64,000 nucleotides of DNA from Candidatus Limnocylindrales bacterium (GCA_035626395.1 DASPNR010000002.1:312501-376500), one strand, 5' to 3'. Shown: positions 44,863 through 54,647, counted from the stretch's first letter. A program made the numbers and translations. Notes: generated by a model not told the origin, from the sequence alone.

Positions 44863-45546
44863 GTGAAACGCAAGCCCGTCAAGCCGCTACTGCGTACGGC
44901 TGCCACCGCCATTCATCGCCTGCACCTTCGCAGCTACGAGGTCTATCAGCCGGTTTTTACGCCCGGGGGTTACGTCCTTGGCGTCCGCGACTGCGAAGTG
45001 CGGTGGGATGCGATCGCCCCGGTTCTGACTGCGGTCGGGGCCAGGAGCCTGGTCGATCTCGGCTGCTCGGAAGGCTACTACGTCGTGCGTGCCGCCCGCT
45101 CGGGCATTCCCTTCAGCGTGGGCGTGGACTTCGATCAGCGCCGGATCTTCACCTGCACCAGCCAGGTCGTCCTCAACGATCTACAGGGTGCCGGCTTTTT
45201 GATGTCGGCCGTCGACGAGAAGCTCCTCGAGGCCCTGCCGAAGTTCGATGCCGTCATCTTCCTGTCGGTCATCCATCACATGATGTACCAGAACGGCGTC
45301 GAGTACGCGCAGCGGATCCTTCGACTCGTGGCGCAGAAGACCGGCAAGGTCTGTCTCTTCGAGATGGGCCAGTCCGACGAGCACAAGGAAAGCTGGGCCA
45401 AGAAGATGCCGGACATGGGGCCGGATCCGCACGAATGGGTCCGCCGCTTCCTGCTCGAGAACGGCTTTACCCGCGCCGACAAGATCTCGCAGGCGAGGTC
45501 GTTTGCCGGCGAGAGCCAGCGCGCGCTGTTCGCGGCCTACCCGTGA
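44863..45546 (+). CDS. Class I SAM-dependent methyltransferase
   Basis: A 227-residue methyltransferase with motif I VDLGCSEGYY (about residue 66), an acidic second motif FSVGVDFDQRR and a later segment VIFLSVIHHMMYQNGVEYA. The pattern resembles FkbM-like/SAM-dependent methyltransferases of unknown acceptor. It starts with GTG at 44863 with GAGG upstream and ends 10 bases before the oppositely directed protease stop. Confidence 0.82.
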   Translation: MKRKPVKPLLRTAATAIHRLHLRSYEVYQPVFTPGGYVLGVRDCEVRWDAIAPVLTAVGARSLVDLGCSEGYYVVRAARSGIPFSVGVDFDQRRIFTCTSQVVLNDLQGAGFLMSAVDEKLLEALPKFDAVIFLSVIHHMMYQNGVEYAQRILRLVAQKTGKVCLFEMGQSDEHKESWAKKMPDMGPDPHEWVRRFLLENGFTRADKISQARSFAGESQRALFAAYP

Positions 45547-45555
45547 ACATCGGTC

Positions 45556-47157
45556 TCAGGCCTCGGCGGAGCAGCCGGCGTTGACGCTCTGGCCCACCGC
45601 CCGCTTCAGCGTCGACAAGGCGTCGGAGGCGGCGATGGTGCCGCTCCCGTCGAAGTCGCAGCGCGAAGGCGGACACGCCACGCTCAGCCCCACCGCGGCG
45701 TGAAGGACCGTCAGGGCATCGGAGGCCACCACGCTTCCGTTGCCGTCGGCATCACCGCACAGCTCCTGCGATAGCGTCGTGGTCGTGGTGCCCGCCACGC
45801 GCATCACCGCATCCAGGCAGTCCAGACGCGGGATCGAGCGTCCCGTCAGCGGATCGAAGATTCTCGTGGGCGAATCGACCATCGCCGTCAGCATCTGCGA
45901 CGGCGAGAGATCCTCGTCGGCCTGCCTCAGCGCGGCGGCGCAGGCGGTCACCATTGGAGCGGCCTGCGAGGTGCCGAAGAAGGTCGAGACGGTGCTGCCG
46001 AGCCCGGTCGACGTCACGGGAGCTCCGGGCGCCAGCAGATCGGTCAGCTGATTGCGGTTGCTGAAGCAGGTGATCTTGTCGGGCGCGGTCGATGGCTCCT
46101 GGCAGAAGACGTCGGGCGAGCCGACGTTGGCGTCCCACACCGCGGCCACCGACGCCACGTCGCTGATGCACGCAGGCGCAGCCATCATGGTGCCGCTCCC
46201 GTTGTTGCCGCTGGCGGCCACGGGAAGAACGCCGATGTCGCGGATGGCGTCGGCGGCCTGCGCCAGCGCGATGAACGTGCTGTCGCAGTTGCCCTGGGAC
46301 AGCAGATTGGTCGCCAGGCTCATGTTCACGGCGGCGACGTCTTCGTTGTTGGCGTCGCTCCATTGCCGAACCCAGTCCAGTGCCATCGCGATGTCGGCCG
46401 TGGTGCTGAAGAACCCGTCATCGTCGAGCACACGCACCGCGACGATGTCGACGTCGGGCGTCGCGCCCACCGGAGCCCCGGCGCCGCCACCGGATGCGAT
46501 GATCCCGGTGACGTTCGTGCCATGACCGTCGCCGTCGGCGGCAGCACCCGATCCATGCTGCTCCGCGTTGCCGTTGGGGCAGCAGTCCTCCGAGCAGTAG
46601 CAGGCCTCGGCCACGACGCTGCCGACCAGCGCCGGGTGCGACTTCTGCACGCCGCTGTCGATGACTGCCACCGTGACTCCGGCGCCGGTCAGGCCTGCCG
46701 CGCGGGTGTCGCTCAGATTGGCCAGCGGCAGCGACTGCAGCAGCGCCTTGCTGCCGCCCGAGTCGGGCAGGATGCGCCGCACGAGCGGATGGCGCAGCGC
46801 CGCCGCCGAAGCCTGCGAATCGATCCACCCGGCCACGAAGCTCAATCCTTCGAAGCGGTGCGTGATGTGGAAGCCCTGCGGCGCCAGATCCGAAGCGACG
46901 ACCTCGCGGGTGGCCTGCACCCAGGGCCTGCGTCCCTGCCAGCTCTGCTCTTCGTGCGCTCCGGCGCCTGCCGCCTTCAGGTCCAGCTCCAGGAATACCC
47001 GCACGCGGTCGGCCTGCCCGAGCTGCTCGAGCACGAGCGGATGCACGCGGCCGCTACTCGCCAGCTCGGCCAATACACCGGCATCGGCGCCGTAACCGAG
47101 CGTTGCCGCCGTCGCGAGGAAGGCGGCCGCAAGGGTCAGAACGAAGCGCGCGTGCAT
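45556..47157 (-). CDS. Secreted S8 subtilisin-like protease with C-terminal dockerin-like pair
   Basis: A 533-residue secreted subtilase with signal peptide (about residues 1-22) and a propeptide-like region (about 30-130). Catalytic Asp is in VAVIDSGV, His in DGHGTNVTG, oxyanion Asn in AASGNNG and Ser in GTSQAAPMV. A Cys-rich insert (ACYCSEDCCPNG) lies between Asp and His. After TTTTTLSQ the C-terminus holds two dockerin/EF-hand-like repeats (CGDADGNGSVVASDALTVLHAAVG, CDFDGSGTIAASDALSTLKRAVG). It is probably exported to the envelope or surface. The ATG at 47157 overlaps the upstream gene's stop (TGATG). Confidence 0.9.
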   Translation of the reverse strand: MHARFVLTLAAAFLATAATLGYGADAGVLAELASSGRVHPLVLEQLGQADRVRVFLELDLKAAGAGAHEEQSWQGRRPWVQATREVVASDLAPQGFHITHRFEGLSFVAGWIDSQASAAALRHPLVRRILPDSGGSKALLQSLPLANLSDTRAAGLTGAGVTVAVIDSGVQKSHPALVGSVVAEACYCSEDCCPNGNAEQHGSGAAADGDGHGTNVTGIIASGGGAGAPVGATPDVDIVAVRVLDDDGFFSTTADIAMALDWVRQWSDANNEDVAAVNMSLATNLLSQGNCDSTFIALAQAADAIRDIGVLPVAASGNNGSGTMMAAPACISDVASVAAVWDANVGSPDVFCQEPSTAPDKITCFSNRNQLTDLLAPGAPVTSTGLGSTVSTFFGTSQAAPMVTACAAALRQADEDLSPSQMLTAMVDSPTRIFDPLTGRSIPRLDCLDAVMRVAGTTTTTLSQELCGDADGNGSVVASDALTVLHAAVGLSVACPPSRCDFDGSGTIAASDALSTLKRAVGQSVNAGCSAEA

Positions 47158-47555
47158 CACTGCAGCGGAGAGTTCGCCTTGACCGGCCACGTCACCGCCT
47201 CGCGCGTCCAGGCCGCCTCCGATCCGGCTCGCCGCCACTCCACGGCGACCCGAAACTGACCCGGTTCGGGAATGGCCAGCCCACCGATACGCACGCGGTG
47301 TCGCTCGCCTGCCGGCTTGACGGCGACCGAGTCGGAGGCGAATACGATCTCGGCGCCGCGAAGAAGCAGCAGCCTCACTTCCAGGTCCGCGCCGATCTCG
47401 TCGGCGTCGACTTCGAAGAACGCATGACTGTGCACGGCCAGACGCGCCGGATAGTGCGGCGGGCGGAACTCTTCGAGCAGGAAGAAAAGGCTGAAGTTGT
47501 TGGTGTAGCGGTCCAGCGTCGAAGCCTGCGCCACCGCCAGCATGAAGCATCGCAC
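47157..47555 (-). CDS. Conserved hypothetical protein (DUF6941-like beta sandwich)
   Basis: A 132-residue protein without signal or membrane helix. The start MRCFMLAVAQASTLDRYTNNFSLFFLLEEF, EADEIGADLEVRLLLLRGAE-like strands and a WRRAGSEAAWTREAVTWPV ending suggest a small beta-sandwich, similar to short uncharacterised proteins grouped as DUF6941. This match is from memory and uncertain. GTG 47555 is used since ATG 47543 would trim the conserved opening. It is translationally overlapped with the protease. Confidence 0.6.
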   Translation of the reverse strand: MRCFMLAVAQASTLDRYTNNFSLFFLLEEFRPPHYPARLAVHSHAFFEVDADEIGADLEVRLLLLRGAEIVFASDSVAVKPAGERHRVRIGGLAIPEPGQFRVAVEWRRAGSEAAWTREAVTWPVKANSPLQ

Positions 47556-47683
47556 GGTCCAGGAAATGTATTCGAGGCGCAGCGCGGAAGACAGTCGCGC
47601 CGCCGCGCCGCGCCGCGGATGTCACCGACTTGCATGCGCGTGGCGCGGTCCAGAGAATCGCCCGCCCTTACGAGGAGGCCGCC

Positions 47684-49225
47684 GTGTATCCAGCCGCCCA
47701 TGCCGCCGAGAATCCCGACAAGCCCGCCTACATCATGGCCGACAGCGGCGAGGTGGTGACGTACGGCCAGCTCGATGAGCGTTCCAACCGATGCGCGCAG
47801 ATGCTCTGGTCGCTGGGCCTGCGGCGCGGCGACGGCATCGCGATCATGATGGAGAACCATCCGCGCTTCCTCGAGATCTGCTGGGCGGCGCAGCGCTCCG
47901 GCCTCTACTACACCGCCATCAGCTCGCGCCTGACGCCGGCCGAGGTCGCCTACATCGTCGGCGACTGTGGCGCCAAGGTGATGTTCACGTCGGCGGCCAA
48001 GGCCGACGTGGCCTCCGAAGCGGCCGCTTCGTGCGGCGGGCTCCTCGCGCGCCTGATGGTGGATCAACCCCTGCACGGCTTCGACTCGTATGAAACGGCC
48101 GTGGCCCGCTTTGCGCCCGAGCCGCTGGCCGAGGAGCTCGAAGGCGCCGACATGCTGTACTCGTCGGGAACGACGGGAAAGCCCAAGGGCGTCAAGATAC
48201 CGCTCAGCGGACAGCCGGCAGGCACGCCCAATACGATGGTGGCGTTCGTGGCGGGCCTCTACGGCGTCGGCGCCGACAGCGTCTACCTGTCGCCGGCGCC
48301 GCTCTACCACGCCGCTCCGCTGCGCTTCAACATGACGGTGCACCGTCTCGGCGGCACCTGCGTCATCATGGAGCACTTCGACCCGCAGCAGGCTCTCGCG
48401 CTCATCGAGAAGTATCGCGTCACGCACAGCCAATGGGTGCCCACGATGTTCGTGCGCATGCTCAAGCTCGACCAGAGCCAGCGGCGCGCGCACGACCTGT
48501 CGAGCCTCAGGGTCGCCGTCCATGCCGCGGCGCCCTGCCCGATTCCCGTCAAGCAGCAGATGATCGAATGGTGGGGGCCGATCCTGTTCGAGTACTACGG
48601 CGGCACCGAGGGCAACGGTCTTTGCGCGATCACCTCGGAGGAATGGCTCCGGCACAAGGGGTCGGTGGGCAAGCCGATCCTGGGCAAGCTCCACATCGTC
48701 GACGATGACGGCAACGAGTTGCCGTGCGGCGAACCGGGCACCGTCTACTTCGCCGAAGGCGGCCGCTTCGAGTACCACAACGATCCCGACAAGACGCGCC
48801 AGGCGCACAACGACAAGGGCTGGAGCACTCTCGGCGACGTCGGCTACGTCGATGAGGAAGGCTATCTGTACCTGACCGACCGCAAGGCGTTCATGATCAT
48901 CTCGGGCGGCGTCAACATCTATCCGCAGGAGGCCGAGAACGTGCTCATCACGCATCCGAAGGTCGCCGACGTGGCCGTCTTCGGCGTTCCCAACGAGGAC
49001 TTCGGCGAAGAGGTCAAGGCCGTGGTGCAGCCGATGGACATGGCCGACGCGGGCCCGGAGCTGGAACGCGAGCTGATCGACTTCTGCCAGCGCCAGCTCG
49101 CCAAGATCAAATGTCCGCGCAGCATCGACTTCGAGGCCGAGCTGCCCCGCCATCCCACCGGCAAGCTCTACAAGCGGCTGCTTCGCGATCGCTACTGGAG
49201 CGGACGGCAGTCGCGCATCGCCTGA
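47684..49225 (+). CDS. Acyl-CoA synthetase (AMP-binding superfamily)
   Basis: A 513-residue ANL-family ligase: P-loop [13 protein letters not shown] (about residue 167), YYGGTEGNG (A5-type), TLGDVGYVDEEGYLYLTDRK (hinge) and the catalytic Lys in HPTGKLYKRLLRD. It activates a carboxylic acid to acyl-AMP and then acyl-CoA. The substrate is not predictable; the sequence resembles medium/long-chain FadD-like or bile-acid-type ligases. GAGGAGG lies five bases before GTG 47684. A longer frame to 47630 exists but lacks such a site. Confidence 0.9.
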   Translation: MYPAAHAAENPDKPAYIMADSGEVVTYGQLDERSNRCAQMLWSLGLRRGDGIAIMMENHPRFLEICWAAQRSGLYYTAISSRLTPAEVAYIVGDCGAKVMFTSAAKADVASEAAASCGGLLARLMVDQPLHGFDSYETAVARFAPEPLAEELEGADMLYSSGTTGKPKGVKIPLSGQPAGTPNTMVAFVAGLYGVGADSVYLSPAPLYHAAPLRFNMTVHRLGGTCVIMEHFDPQQALALIEKYRVTHSQWVPTMFVRMLKLDQSQRRAHDLSSLRVAVHAAAPCPIPVKQQMIEWWGPILFEYYGGTEGNGLCAITSEEWLRHKGSVGKPILGKLHIVDDDGNELPCGEPGTVYFAEGGRFEYHNDPDKTRQAHNDKGWSTLGDVGYVDEEGYLYLTDRKAFMIISGGVNIYPQEAENVLITHPKVADVAVFGVPNEDFGEEVKAVVQPMDMADAGPELERELIDFCQRQLAKIKCPRSIDFEAELPRHPTGKLYKRLLRDRYWSGRQSRIA

Positions 49226-49322
49226 GCGGCCGGGCGCGGGACCTCATCGGGCGCGACGCGTGCGTCGCTCTTCGCGTCGAGCGATCGGGCGCCGCGGCCG
49301 AGGTGGTTTTCCGGCAAGCGCT

Positions 49323-50879
49323 TCAGTTCTCGGGAGCGATGGGTGGTGCCGCGCTGTCGCCGCCCTTGCCAGCCGCAGCCGCTCCCGCGCGCGGCGCCGG
49401 CGGCGGCGGTATGCCATCGGCGTCGAACTTGCGCGCGAACACTCGCACGTTGTGAACCTGGAAGCGCGGCGGCGTCACGTCCTGGTACTCGTGCCGGCGC
49501 CATCCTGCCTGGCCGGGCACGATGCCGCGGCCGCTGACGATGATGTTGGGCATGCGCCCGTCGCGCAGCGGGCGGTAGGCATCGGTGTCCATGTGCCGGT
49601 TGAGATCGTCCCAGAAGAAGCCGTAAGGCACCCAGTTGTTCTGATGCAGCAGCGCCAGCAGATGCATGGGCCCGAGCATCCAGACGGTACGGCGGTGGTC
49701 GTAGTAGAGGCGGATGGCATCGGCCATCGCACGCTGATCCGCAAGGCCGAACGCGGCGCCCGGGCCGATCAGGCGGGCGATCAGACGTCCCTGCATGTAG
49801 CCCCAGCCCAGCAGCAGCATCACCACTGCCCAGGCCACGGCAATGCGGCGACGTGAGGGGCTGCCGAGCAGCAGCAGCTCGCCGAGCAGCCATCCGCATG
49901 CCACGGCGTAATACGGCTGCACCAGGAGCAGGTCGGGATGCGCCTGGTGCTCGTAGACCGTGAACGCGAATCCGAGATGCGCGGCGATCCAGAAGGCGGT
50001 GACCTCCGGCCGCGCGCGCACGGTCTCGACGACGGCGCGCGGCCGTGCCAGAGCACCCGCCCAGCGCACGAGCACCACGAGCAGGAACAAGGCCGGCAAC
50101 AGCCGCGGCCATGCGCGATAGGCGCGTGCGTCGGTGACGACGAACCAGAAGTTCTCGAAGAGGCTGTCCATCCGGTGGATGCTGCCGGTGGGCAGCACGA
50201 ACTCCTGGAACAGCTGCTCGCCGGCGACGCCGTGCCAGACGAAGTAGGCCTCGTACGCTGCGGCCGCGATCGCCGCGCCGAGCGCCACCAGCGTCGCCCG
50301 ACGCAGCGGCGCCTCGCGCGACAACAGCAGGGACAGTCCGATCGACCCGAGCACGATCGCCGATGGCTGCCAGCACAGCAGCGCGCACGCAGCGGCGAAA
50401 CCGCTGGCGATGTACCTTCGCGCGATCATCAGCACGTGTGCCGCCAGCATGGCCGTGACCGTGAACACGTGGGGCCGGCCGCCCGAGGCTCCCTCCAGGA
50501 ACAACCCTTCGACCACCATCAGCGCCGCGCCAGCTGCCACGCCCGCCACCGCATGGCCCGACAACATGGTTGCGAGCCGGTACGCGAGCCATACGCTCAT
50601 CAACACCGAGGCCACGCTCAAGGCGCGGAAGGACATGACCGGGTCGATGCCCGCGATCGCACCGGCGGCAATGGCGGCGCCCGACAGGAGCGAGCTGAGC
50701 TGCGTCTTCGGATCTGCCATCGAAACGTGCGGCGGCACTCCCGCCGCCGCGCGCTCGGACAGGAAGAAGAAGATCTGGTTGTCGGCCAGAATCGCGCGGC
50801 CGGTGATGTCGTAGGCCGCGCAGACGCTCAGTGCCGCTGCGAGCAGCAGAGTCACCGCGATGGCGCGCACCGCTTTCAC
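49323..50879 (-). CDS. Multi-pass membrane protein, glycosyltransferase-like (GT-C)
   Basis: A 518-residue polytopic protein with about ten hydrophobic helices, an early acidic loop (AYDITGRAILADNQIFFFLSERAAAG) that resembles the catalytic first loop of GT-C mannosyltransferases, and a periplasmic C-terminal region (QVHNVRVFARKFDADG). No exact family is recognised. GTG 50879 overlaps the ankyrin gene stop by four bases, so it closes a five-gene minus-strand unit. A polyprenyl-phosphate-sugar transfer role is inference. Confidence 0.65.
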   Translation of the reverse strand: MKAVRAIAVTLLLAAALSVCAAYDITGRAILADNQIFFFLSERAAAGVPPHVSMADPKTQLSSLLSGAAIAAGAIAGIDPVMSFRALSVASVLMSVWLAYRLATMLSGHAVAGVAAGAALMVVEGLFLEGASGGRPHVFTVTAMLAAHVLMIARRYIASGFAAACALLCWQPSAIVLGSIGLSLLLSREAPLRRATLVALGAAIAAAAYEAYFVWHGVAGEQLFQEFVLPTGSIHRMDSLFENFWFVVTDARAYRAWPRLLPALFLLVVLVRWAGALARPRAVVETVRARPEVTAFWIAAHLGFAFTVYEHQAHPDLLLVQPYYAVACGWLLGELLLLGSPSRRRIAVAWAVVMLLLGWGYMQGRLIARLIGPGAAFGLADQRAMADAIRLYYDHRRTVWMLGPMHLLALLHQNNWVPYGFFWDDLNRHMDTDAYRPLRDGRMPNIIVSGRGIVPGQAGWRRHEYQDVTPPRFQVHNVRVFARKFDADGIPPPPAPRAGAAAAGKGGDSAAPPIAPEN

Positions 50880-52474
50880 GACGGCCCCCGCTGCGAGGGC
50901 GACGCCGGCCGATTCTGCGGCCGCGCCGGAGAGCGCCGGAGATTTTCGAGAATGCTCCGCTCGTCTTGCCGCTCAGGGACGGCAGCGCCGCGGCTCTTCG
51001 GTGCCGGCGCGCGGCGCGTATCGCGTGGCGGCGCGGCCGCATCGCTGCCCCTGCGCGGCGGCGCGGCCTCACTTCGTGGAGCGGCGGACTTGTCACTGGC
51101 CTCCGCAGGCTGCGTCTTCGGCTTGGGCTTTTCGGGAACCGCCGAGACGGCAACGCCGAGCAGAGCACCGATCTCGACGCGCCCGCCGGTTTCGGCCAGC
51201 GTCGCGGCGGACTCGCCGTGCTCGTCCTGAAGCGACTTGTCGGCGCCGGCGTCGAGCAGCTGCGCAACGAGGGCACCGTGCCCGTAGAGCGTCGCCACCA
51301 TCAGCGCCGTGCGGCCGGCTGCGCTGCGATGATTCACGTCGGCTCCTGCTTGGAGCAGCTCGCCGGCCGTGCGGGCCTGCCCGGCGGCGGCGGCGAGCAT
51401 CAGCGCGGTCCAGCCGTCGCTCGGCCGTTGCGCCTCGGCGTCGTCGGCGAAGAAGTTGGCGCGATCGGCAATCGATGCGCTGGCCGCCGGCACCCATCTT
51501 TGCGCATCGACGGCGGCGCCGCGCTCGAGCAGCGCGCGCACCATCGTCACCACGCCCGACTGTGCAGCGCGCATGAGAAGCGTCATGCCTTCGGTATCGC
51601 GCCGATCGATGGCGCCGGCTCGCTCGAGCGCGAGCACCACGGCGCCGTCGGCGCCGCGAAGCGCCATCCGCGCCCGTCGCGCCAATGTGTTCTGCCCGGT
51701 GCGCTCCCACGAAGCGCCGGCAAGCGTCAGGGTCGCGACCATGTCGAGGTCGTCCTGCCGAACGGCAAGATCGAGCGGCGTCGCGGCGCCCCTGGCACGC
51801 GCGTCCGGCGCCGCACCGTGCTCGAGCAGCAGCCTGGCAAGCGGAGCGTGCCGGGCAGTGACGGCAGCGAACAATGCGCTCTCGCCGAACGCCGTCGCCT
51901 GCGCGCGCGCGCCGAGCTCGAGCAGCTCGGCGACGCGGTCCTGCCGTCCGGCGGCCGCGGCGCGCACGAGCATCGCGTCGAGCACCGTCTGGCGAACCGG
52001 CGCCTCGCCGACGGCCTGCACGAGCGTCTCGAACGACCGGCTCCTGGCGCGCGCCGCCGCGATCTGCACTGCCGAACGCGCCGGACCGCCAGCGAGCGGA
52101 TCGGCGCCGGCTTCGATGAGCGCCCTCGCCGTCTCCACGCGCGCCTGAAGAACGGCCAGCGCAAGCGGAGTGCGGTTTGCCTTTGCCGGCGTGTCGGCTG
52201 CGGCGCCGCGTTGCAGGAGAAGGCGCAGGCTCTCGACGTTGCCGCGTTCGGCCGCCTCCCCAAGCGGAGTCTGTCGGGCCCGGGAGCGGACGTCGACGGG
52301 CGCGCCGTCGTCCAGGAGCGCGCGCAGCCGGCCGGCATCAGCGCCTGCCGCCTCGATGACGGCGCGCGTGAGGCCACCACGTTCGCCACGCTGGCATCGC
52401 GCGGCCGGCGGCTGCGCAATCGTCAGGGCAATGGCCACCAACGCCGTCGTTGCGCCCAGAGGAACTTTCCGCAC
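50876..52474 (-). CDS. Ankyrin-repeat protein with signal peptide
   Basis: A 532-residue exported protein (signal about residues 1-26) composed of ankyrin repeats. At least ten copies fit the TPLxxAxxxGxxxxVxxLLxxGA pattern (such as RQTPLGEAAERGNVESLRLLLQRGAAAD, GWTALMLAAAAGQARTAGELLQAGADV, GRTALMVATLYGHGALVAQLLDAGADK). A disordered Pro/Ala/Arg-rich tail of about 85 residues follows. GTG 52474 lies five bases after the rnhA stop. Periplasmic ankyrin proteins often scaffold enzymes or counter oxidants, but the partner here is unknown. Confidence 0.82.
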   Translation of the reverse strand: MRKVPLGATTALVAIALTIAQPPAARCQRGERGGLTRAVIEAAGADAGRLRALLDDGAPVDVRSRARQTPLGEAAERGNVESLRLLLQRGAAADTPAKANRTPLALAVLQARVETARALIEAGADPLAGGPARSAVQIAAARARSRSFETLVQAVGEAPVRQTVLDAMLVRAAAAGRQDRVAELLELGARAQATAFGESALFAAVTARHAPLARLLLEHGAAPDARARGAATPLDLAVRQDDLDMVATLTLAGASWERTGQNTLARRARMALRGADGAVVLALERAGAIDRRDTEGMTLLMRAAQSGVVTMVRALLERGAAVDAQRWVPAASASIADRANFFADDAEAQRPSDGWTALMLAAAAGQARTAGELLQAGADVNHRSAAGRTALMVATLYGHGALVAQLLDAGADKSLQDEHGESAATLAETGGRVEIGALLGVAVSAVPEKPKPKTQPAEASDKSAAPRSEAAPPRRGSDAAAPPRDTRRAPAPKSRGAAVPERQDERSILENLRRSPARPQNRPASPSQRGPS

Positions 52475-52479
52475 TTGCG

Positions 52480-53244
52480 TCAGCCTTTGGTCACGGACGG
52501 ACCCGACGGCAGATCCTGCAAGGAGAAACCCCACTCGGCCAGCATCGCTTCCTCGTCTTCGGCGGACGCGGCCTTCTTGTAGCGGGCGCCCGAGCGTCCC
52601 TTCACGCGGCGTTCGCACTCGGCCCACGTCGCGTGGCGCGCCGGAACGCCGTCGACGACGCTCAGATACGAATAGGCTTTCTTGGCTTTGGCGGACTCTT
52701 TCGGCGACGGCGCCGCGCCGGGCTGCGGGATCGCTGCCAGATCGTGCGCGTATCCGCGGTACGCGCCCTGATAGAGATCGACGTGCTTGCCGCTGGCAAA
52801 GCCGGTGGCGATGGCATCGGCCCGCTCGTTGCCCGGCGTTCCCACGTGTCCGCGCACGTAGCGCCACTCGACCTTCGCGCACCGGGCGAGCGCGATCTCC
52901 AGGGCCTCCCACAGATCGCGATTGGCGACATCCCCGCCTTCGGCAGTCTTCCAACCGCGGCGCTTCCAGCTCTTCGTCCAGACCGTCACGCCGCGGATCA
53001 GATAGGTCGAGTCGGTCAGGATCGTCGTGCGCGATGCCGCAGCGCCGGCCGCTGCGCCGATCCATTCGAGCGCACGCAGGGCAGCCGTCAGCTCCATGCG
53101 ATTGTTGGTCGTATGGCCGCCGCTGCCACCGAGCTCGCAGACGGTCGATCTGGCCACCCACAGCACGGCGCCCCAGCCGCCGGGGCCGGGATTTCCTTTG
53201 GCGGCACCATCGGTGAACGCCCACACTTCGATGGTCTCGTCCAC
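52480..53244 (-). CDS. rnhA: Ribonuclease HI with C-terminal hybrid-binding (viroplasmin-like) motif
   Basis: A 254-residue protein. The N-terminal RNase H domain (about residues 1-160) carries the four acidic active-site residues: Asp in AFTDGAAKGNPGPGGWG, Glu in NRMELTAALRALE, Asp in LTDSTYLI and Asp in GNERADAIA. It removes RNA from RNA-DNA hybrids. The C-terminal part (about 200-245) shows W.EC...V.G..GARYKK....EAML, matching the HBD/viroplasmin domain usually found at the N-terminus of RNase HI. GTG 53244 lies 11 bases after the CbpM-like gene stop. The length exceeds the usual 150-160 residues because of this tail. Confidence 0.88.
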   Translation of the reverse strand: MDETIEVWAFTDGAAKGNPGPGGWGAVLWVARSTVCELGGSGGHTTNNRMELTAALRALEWIGAAAGAAASRTTILTDSTYLIRGVTVWTKSWKRRGWKTAEGGDVANRDLWEALEIALARCAKVEWRYVRGHVGTPGNERADAIATGFASGKHVDLYQGAYRGYAHDLAAIPQPGAAPSPKESAKAKKAYSYLSVVDGVPARHATWAECERRVKGRSGARYKKAASAEDEEAMLAEWGFSLQDLPSGPSVTKG

Positions 53245-53255
53245 CGTCGCCAGCG

Positions 53256-53516
53256 TCAGGGTTCGTCGAGATCCAGGGCCAGCGCGATGCCGGCGAGGTT
53301 GAGACCGTAGTACCGGCTCAGGCGGATGATGGCTGCCAGACGATCGAGCACGTGCGACGGAATGACCACGTCCGACCCGACGCGGCGGCCGCTGCCGAGC
53401 AGGCCGAATTCGTAGACCTCGCGAACCCACGACACCTCGCAGTGGTAGCACTCGGCCACGGTCTCCAGGCTGAGATAGCTCTCGCCTTCGATGACGACTC
53501 GCACCTGCCGCGTCAC
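53256..53516 (-). CDS. cbpM: CbpM/MerR-like chaperone modulator
   Basis: An 86-residue winged-helix-like protein of the CbpM/MerR_2 type ([56 protein letters not shown]). In E. coli CbpM binds the J domain of CbpA and blocks its activity. GTG 53516 overlaps the cbpA-like stop by four bases, the expected pairing. Confidence 0.82.
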   Translation of the reverse strand: MTRQVRVVIEGESYLSLETVAECYHCEVSWVREVYEFGLLGSGRRVGSDVVIPSHVLDRLAAIIRLSRYYGLNLAGIALALDLDEP

Positions 53517-54538
53517 TGCTCCAGCTCCTCGCGGGCGCCGCCCGTCACCTTGCCCGGTGTGACCTCGGCCAGCCTGCGGAGCTGCTCGAGCTGTTTGGGC
53601 CCGAGCTCGGGCAGCGCCAGGCGCACAATGGCATAAAAGTCGCCGCGCTGCCCGCGGCTGTCTTCGAGCCCCTTGCCGCGAAGGCGCAGCCTGGCGCCGG
53701 CCTTGGTTCCCGGTTTCACGCTGAGGCTGACCTTGCCGGTGGGCGTGCGCACGCCCACGCGTGTTCCGAGCTCCGCCTCCCAGGGCGCCAGCGGGAGATC
53801 GGCCTCGACATCCTCGCCGTTGAGGCGGAACACCTCGTCGGAGGACAGGCGTATCGTCAGATACAGGTCGCCGGCCTCGCCTTCGGTGTCGCCGGCTTCG
53901 CCCATGCCCTTGAGCCGCATCGTCATGCCGTCGCGCACGTTCTTCGGAATGGCGACGTCGATCGTTCGCCGCTCGCGCACGCGGCCGACACCGACGCACG
54001 CCGGGCAGACGTGCTCGCCGATGAAGCCGACGCCTCCGCAGCGGTCGCAGGTCTTGTTGACGGGGATGTCGAAGCGGCTCTTGCCGCCGGCGAGCGCCTG
54101 GCTGATCGGCAACGACAGCTCCGCACGCACGTCGGCACCACGATGGCGGAAACGGCCGTGGCGGGCGTGCCCGCCCTGCTGGCGGCGAAGCTGCTCGCCG
54201 AACAGGGACTCGAAGAACTCGGAGAAGCCGCCGCGGCCGAAGGCGGCCTCGAACTCCTCGGGCGACATGCGCTGCTCGCCCGGCGGCGGCTGGAAATCCT
54301 GGCCGTGCTGCCAGTTCTGCCCGAAGCGATCGTACTTGGATCGCTTTTCCGAGTCCGAAAGCACCTCGTAGGCTTCGGCGATGCGCTTGAACCTCTTCTC
54401 CGCCTCGTCGCGGTCCTTGCCGTCCTTGTGGCGGTCGGGATGCCACTTGAGCGCCAGCTTGCGGTACGCCTTCTTGATGTCGTCGGCGCTGGCGTCACGA
54501 GGAACCCCGAGCACGGAGTAGTAGTCCTGGAATTCCAC
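53513..54538 (-). CDS. cbpA: CbpA/DnaJ-like co-chaperone with partial zinc finger
   Basis: A 341-residue J-protein. The J domain (about 5-75) contains HPD (KWHPDRH), and a Gly/Phe-like linker ([18 protein letters not shown]) follows. A single half zinc finger ([22 protein letters not shown], two CxxC) sits where DnaJ has four, before two CTD beta domains ([44 protein letters not shown]). It activates DnaK. DnaJ-type zinc-ligand number is reduced compared with full DnaJ, and CbpA normally has none, so it is intermediate. GTG 54538 follows AGGA. It heads the unit cbpA-cbpM-rnhA-ankyrin-GT. Confidence 0.9.
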   Translation of the reverse strand: MEFQDYYSVLGVPRDASADDIKKAYRKLALKWHPDRHKDGKDRDEAEKRFKRIAEAYEVLSDSEKRSKYDRFGQNWQHGQDFQPPPGEQRMSPEEFEAAFGRGGFSEFFESLFGEQLRRQQGGHARHGRFRHRGADVRAELSLPISQALAGGKSRFDIPVNKTCDRCGGVGFIGEHVCPACVGVGRVRERRTIDVAIPKNVRDGMTMRLKGMGEAGDTEGEAGDLYLTIRLSSDEVFRLNGEDVEADLPLAPWEAELGTRVGVRTPTGKVSLSVKPGTKAGARLRLRGKGLEDSRGQRGDFYAIVRLALPELGPKQLEQLRRLAEVTPGKVTGGAREELEQ

Positions 54539-54647
54539 GAGGCCATCCTAATGCCGAGGGCGCGTCGCACAAGGCGCGGGCGGCCCGGATGCGGACGGCG
54601 GTGCGGAGCAACGTTCGCCCCGCAGGCCGTCGCCCGGCGCGCACGCG

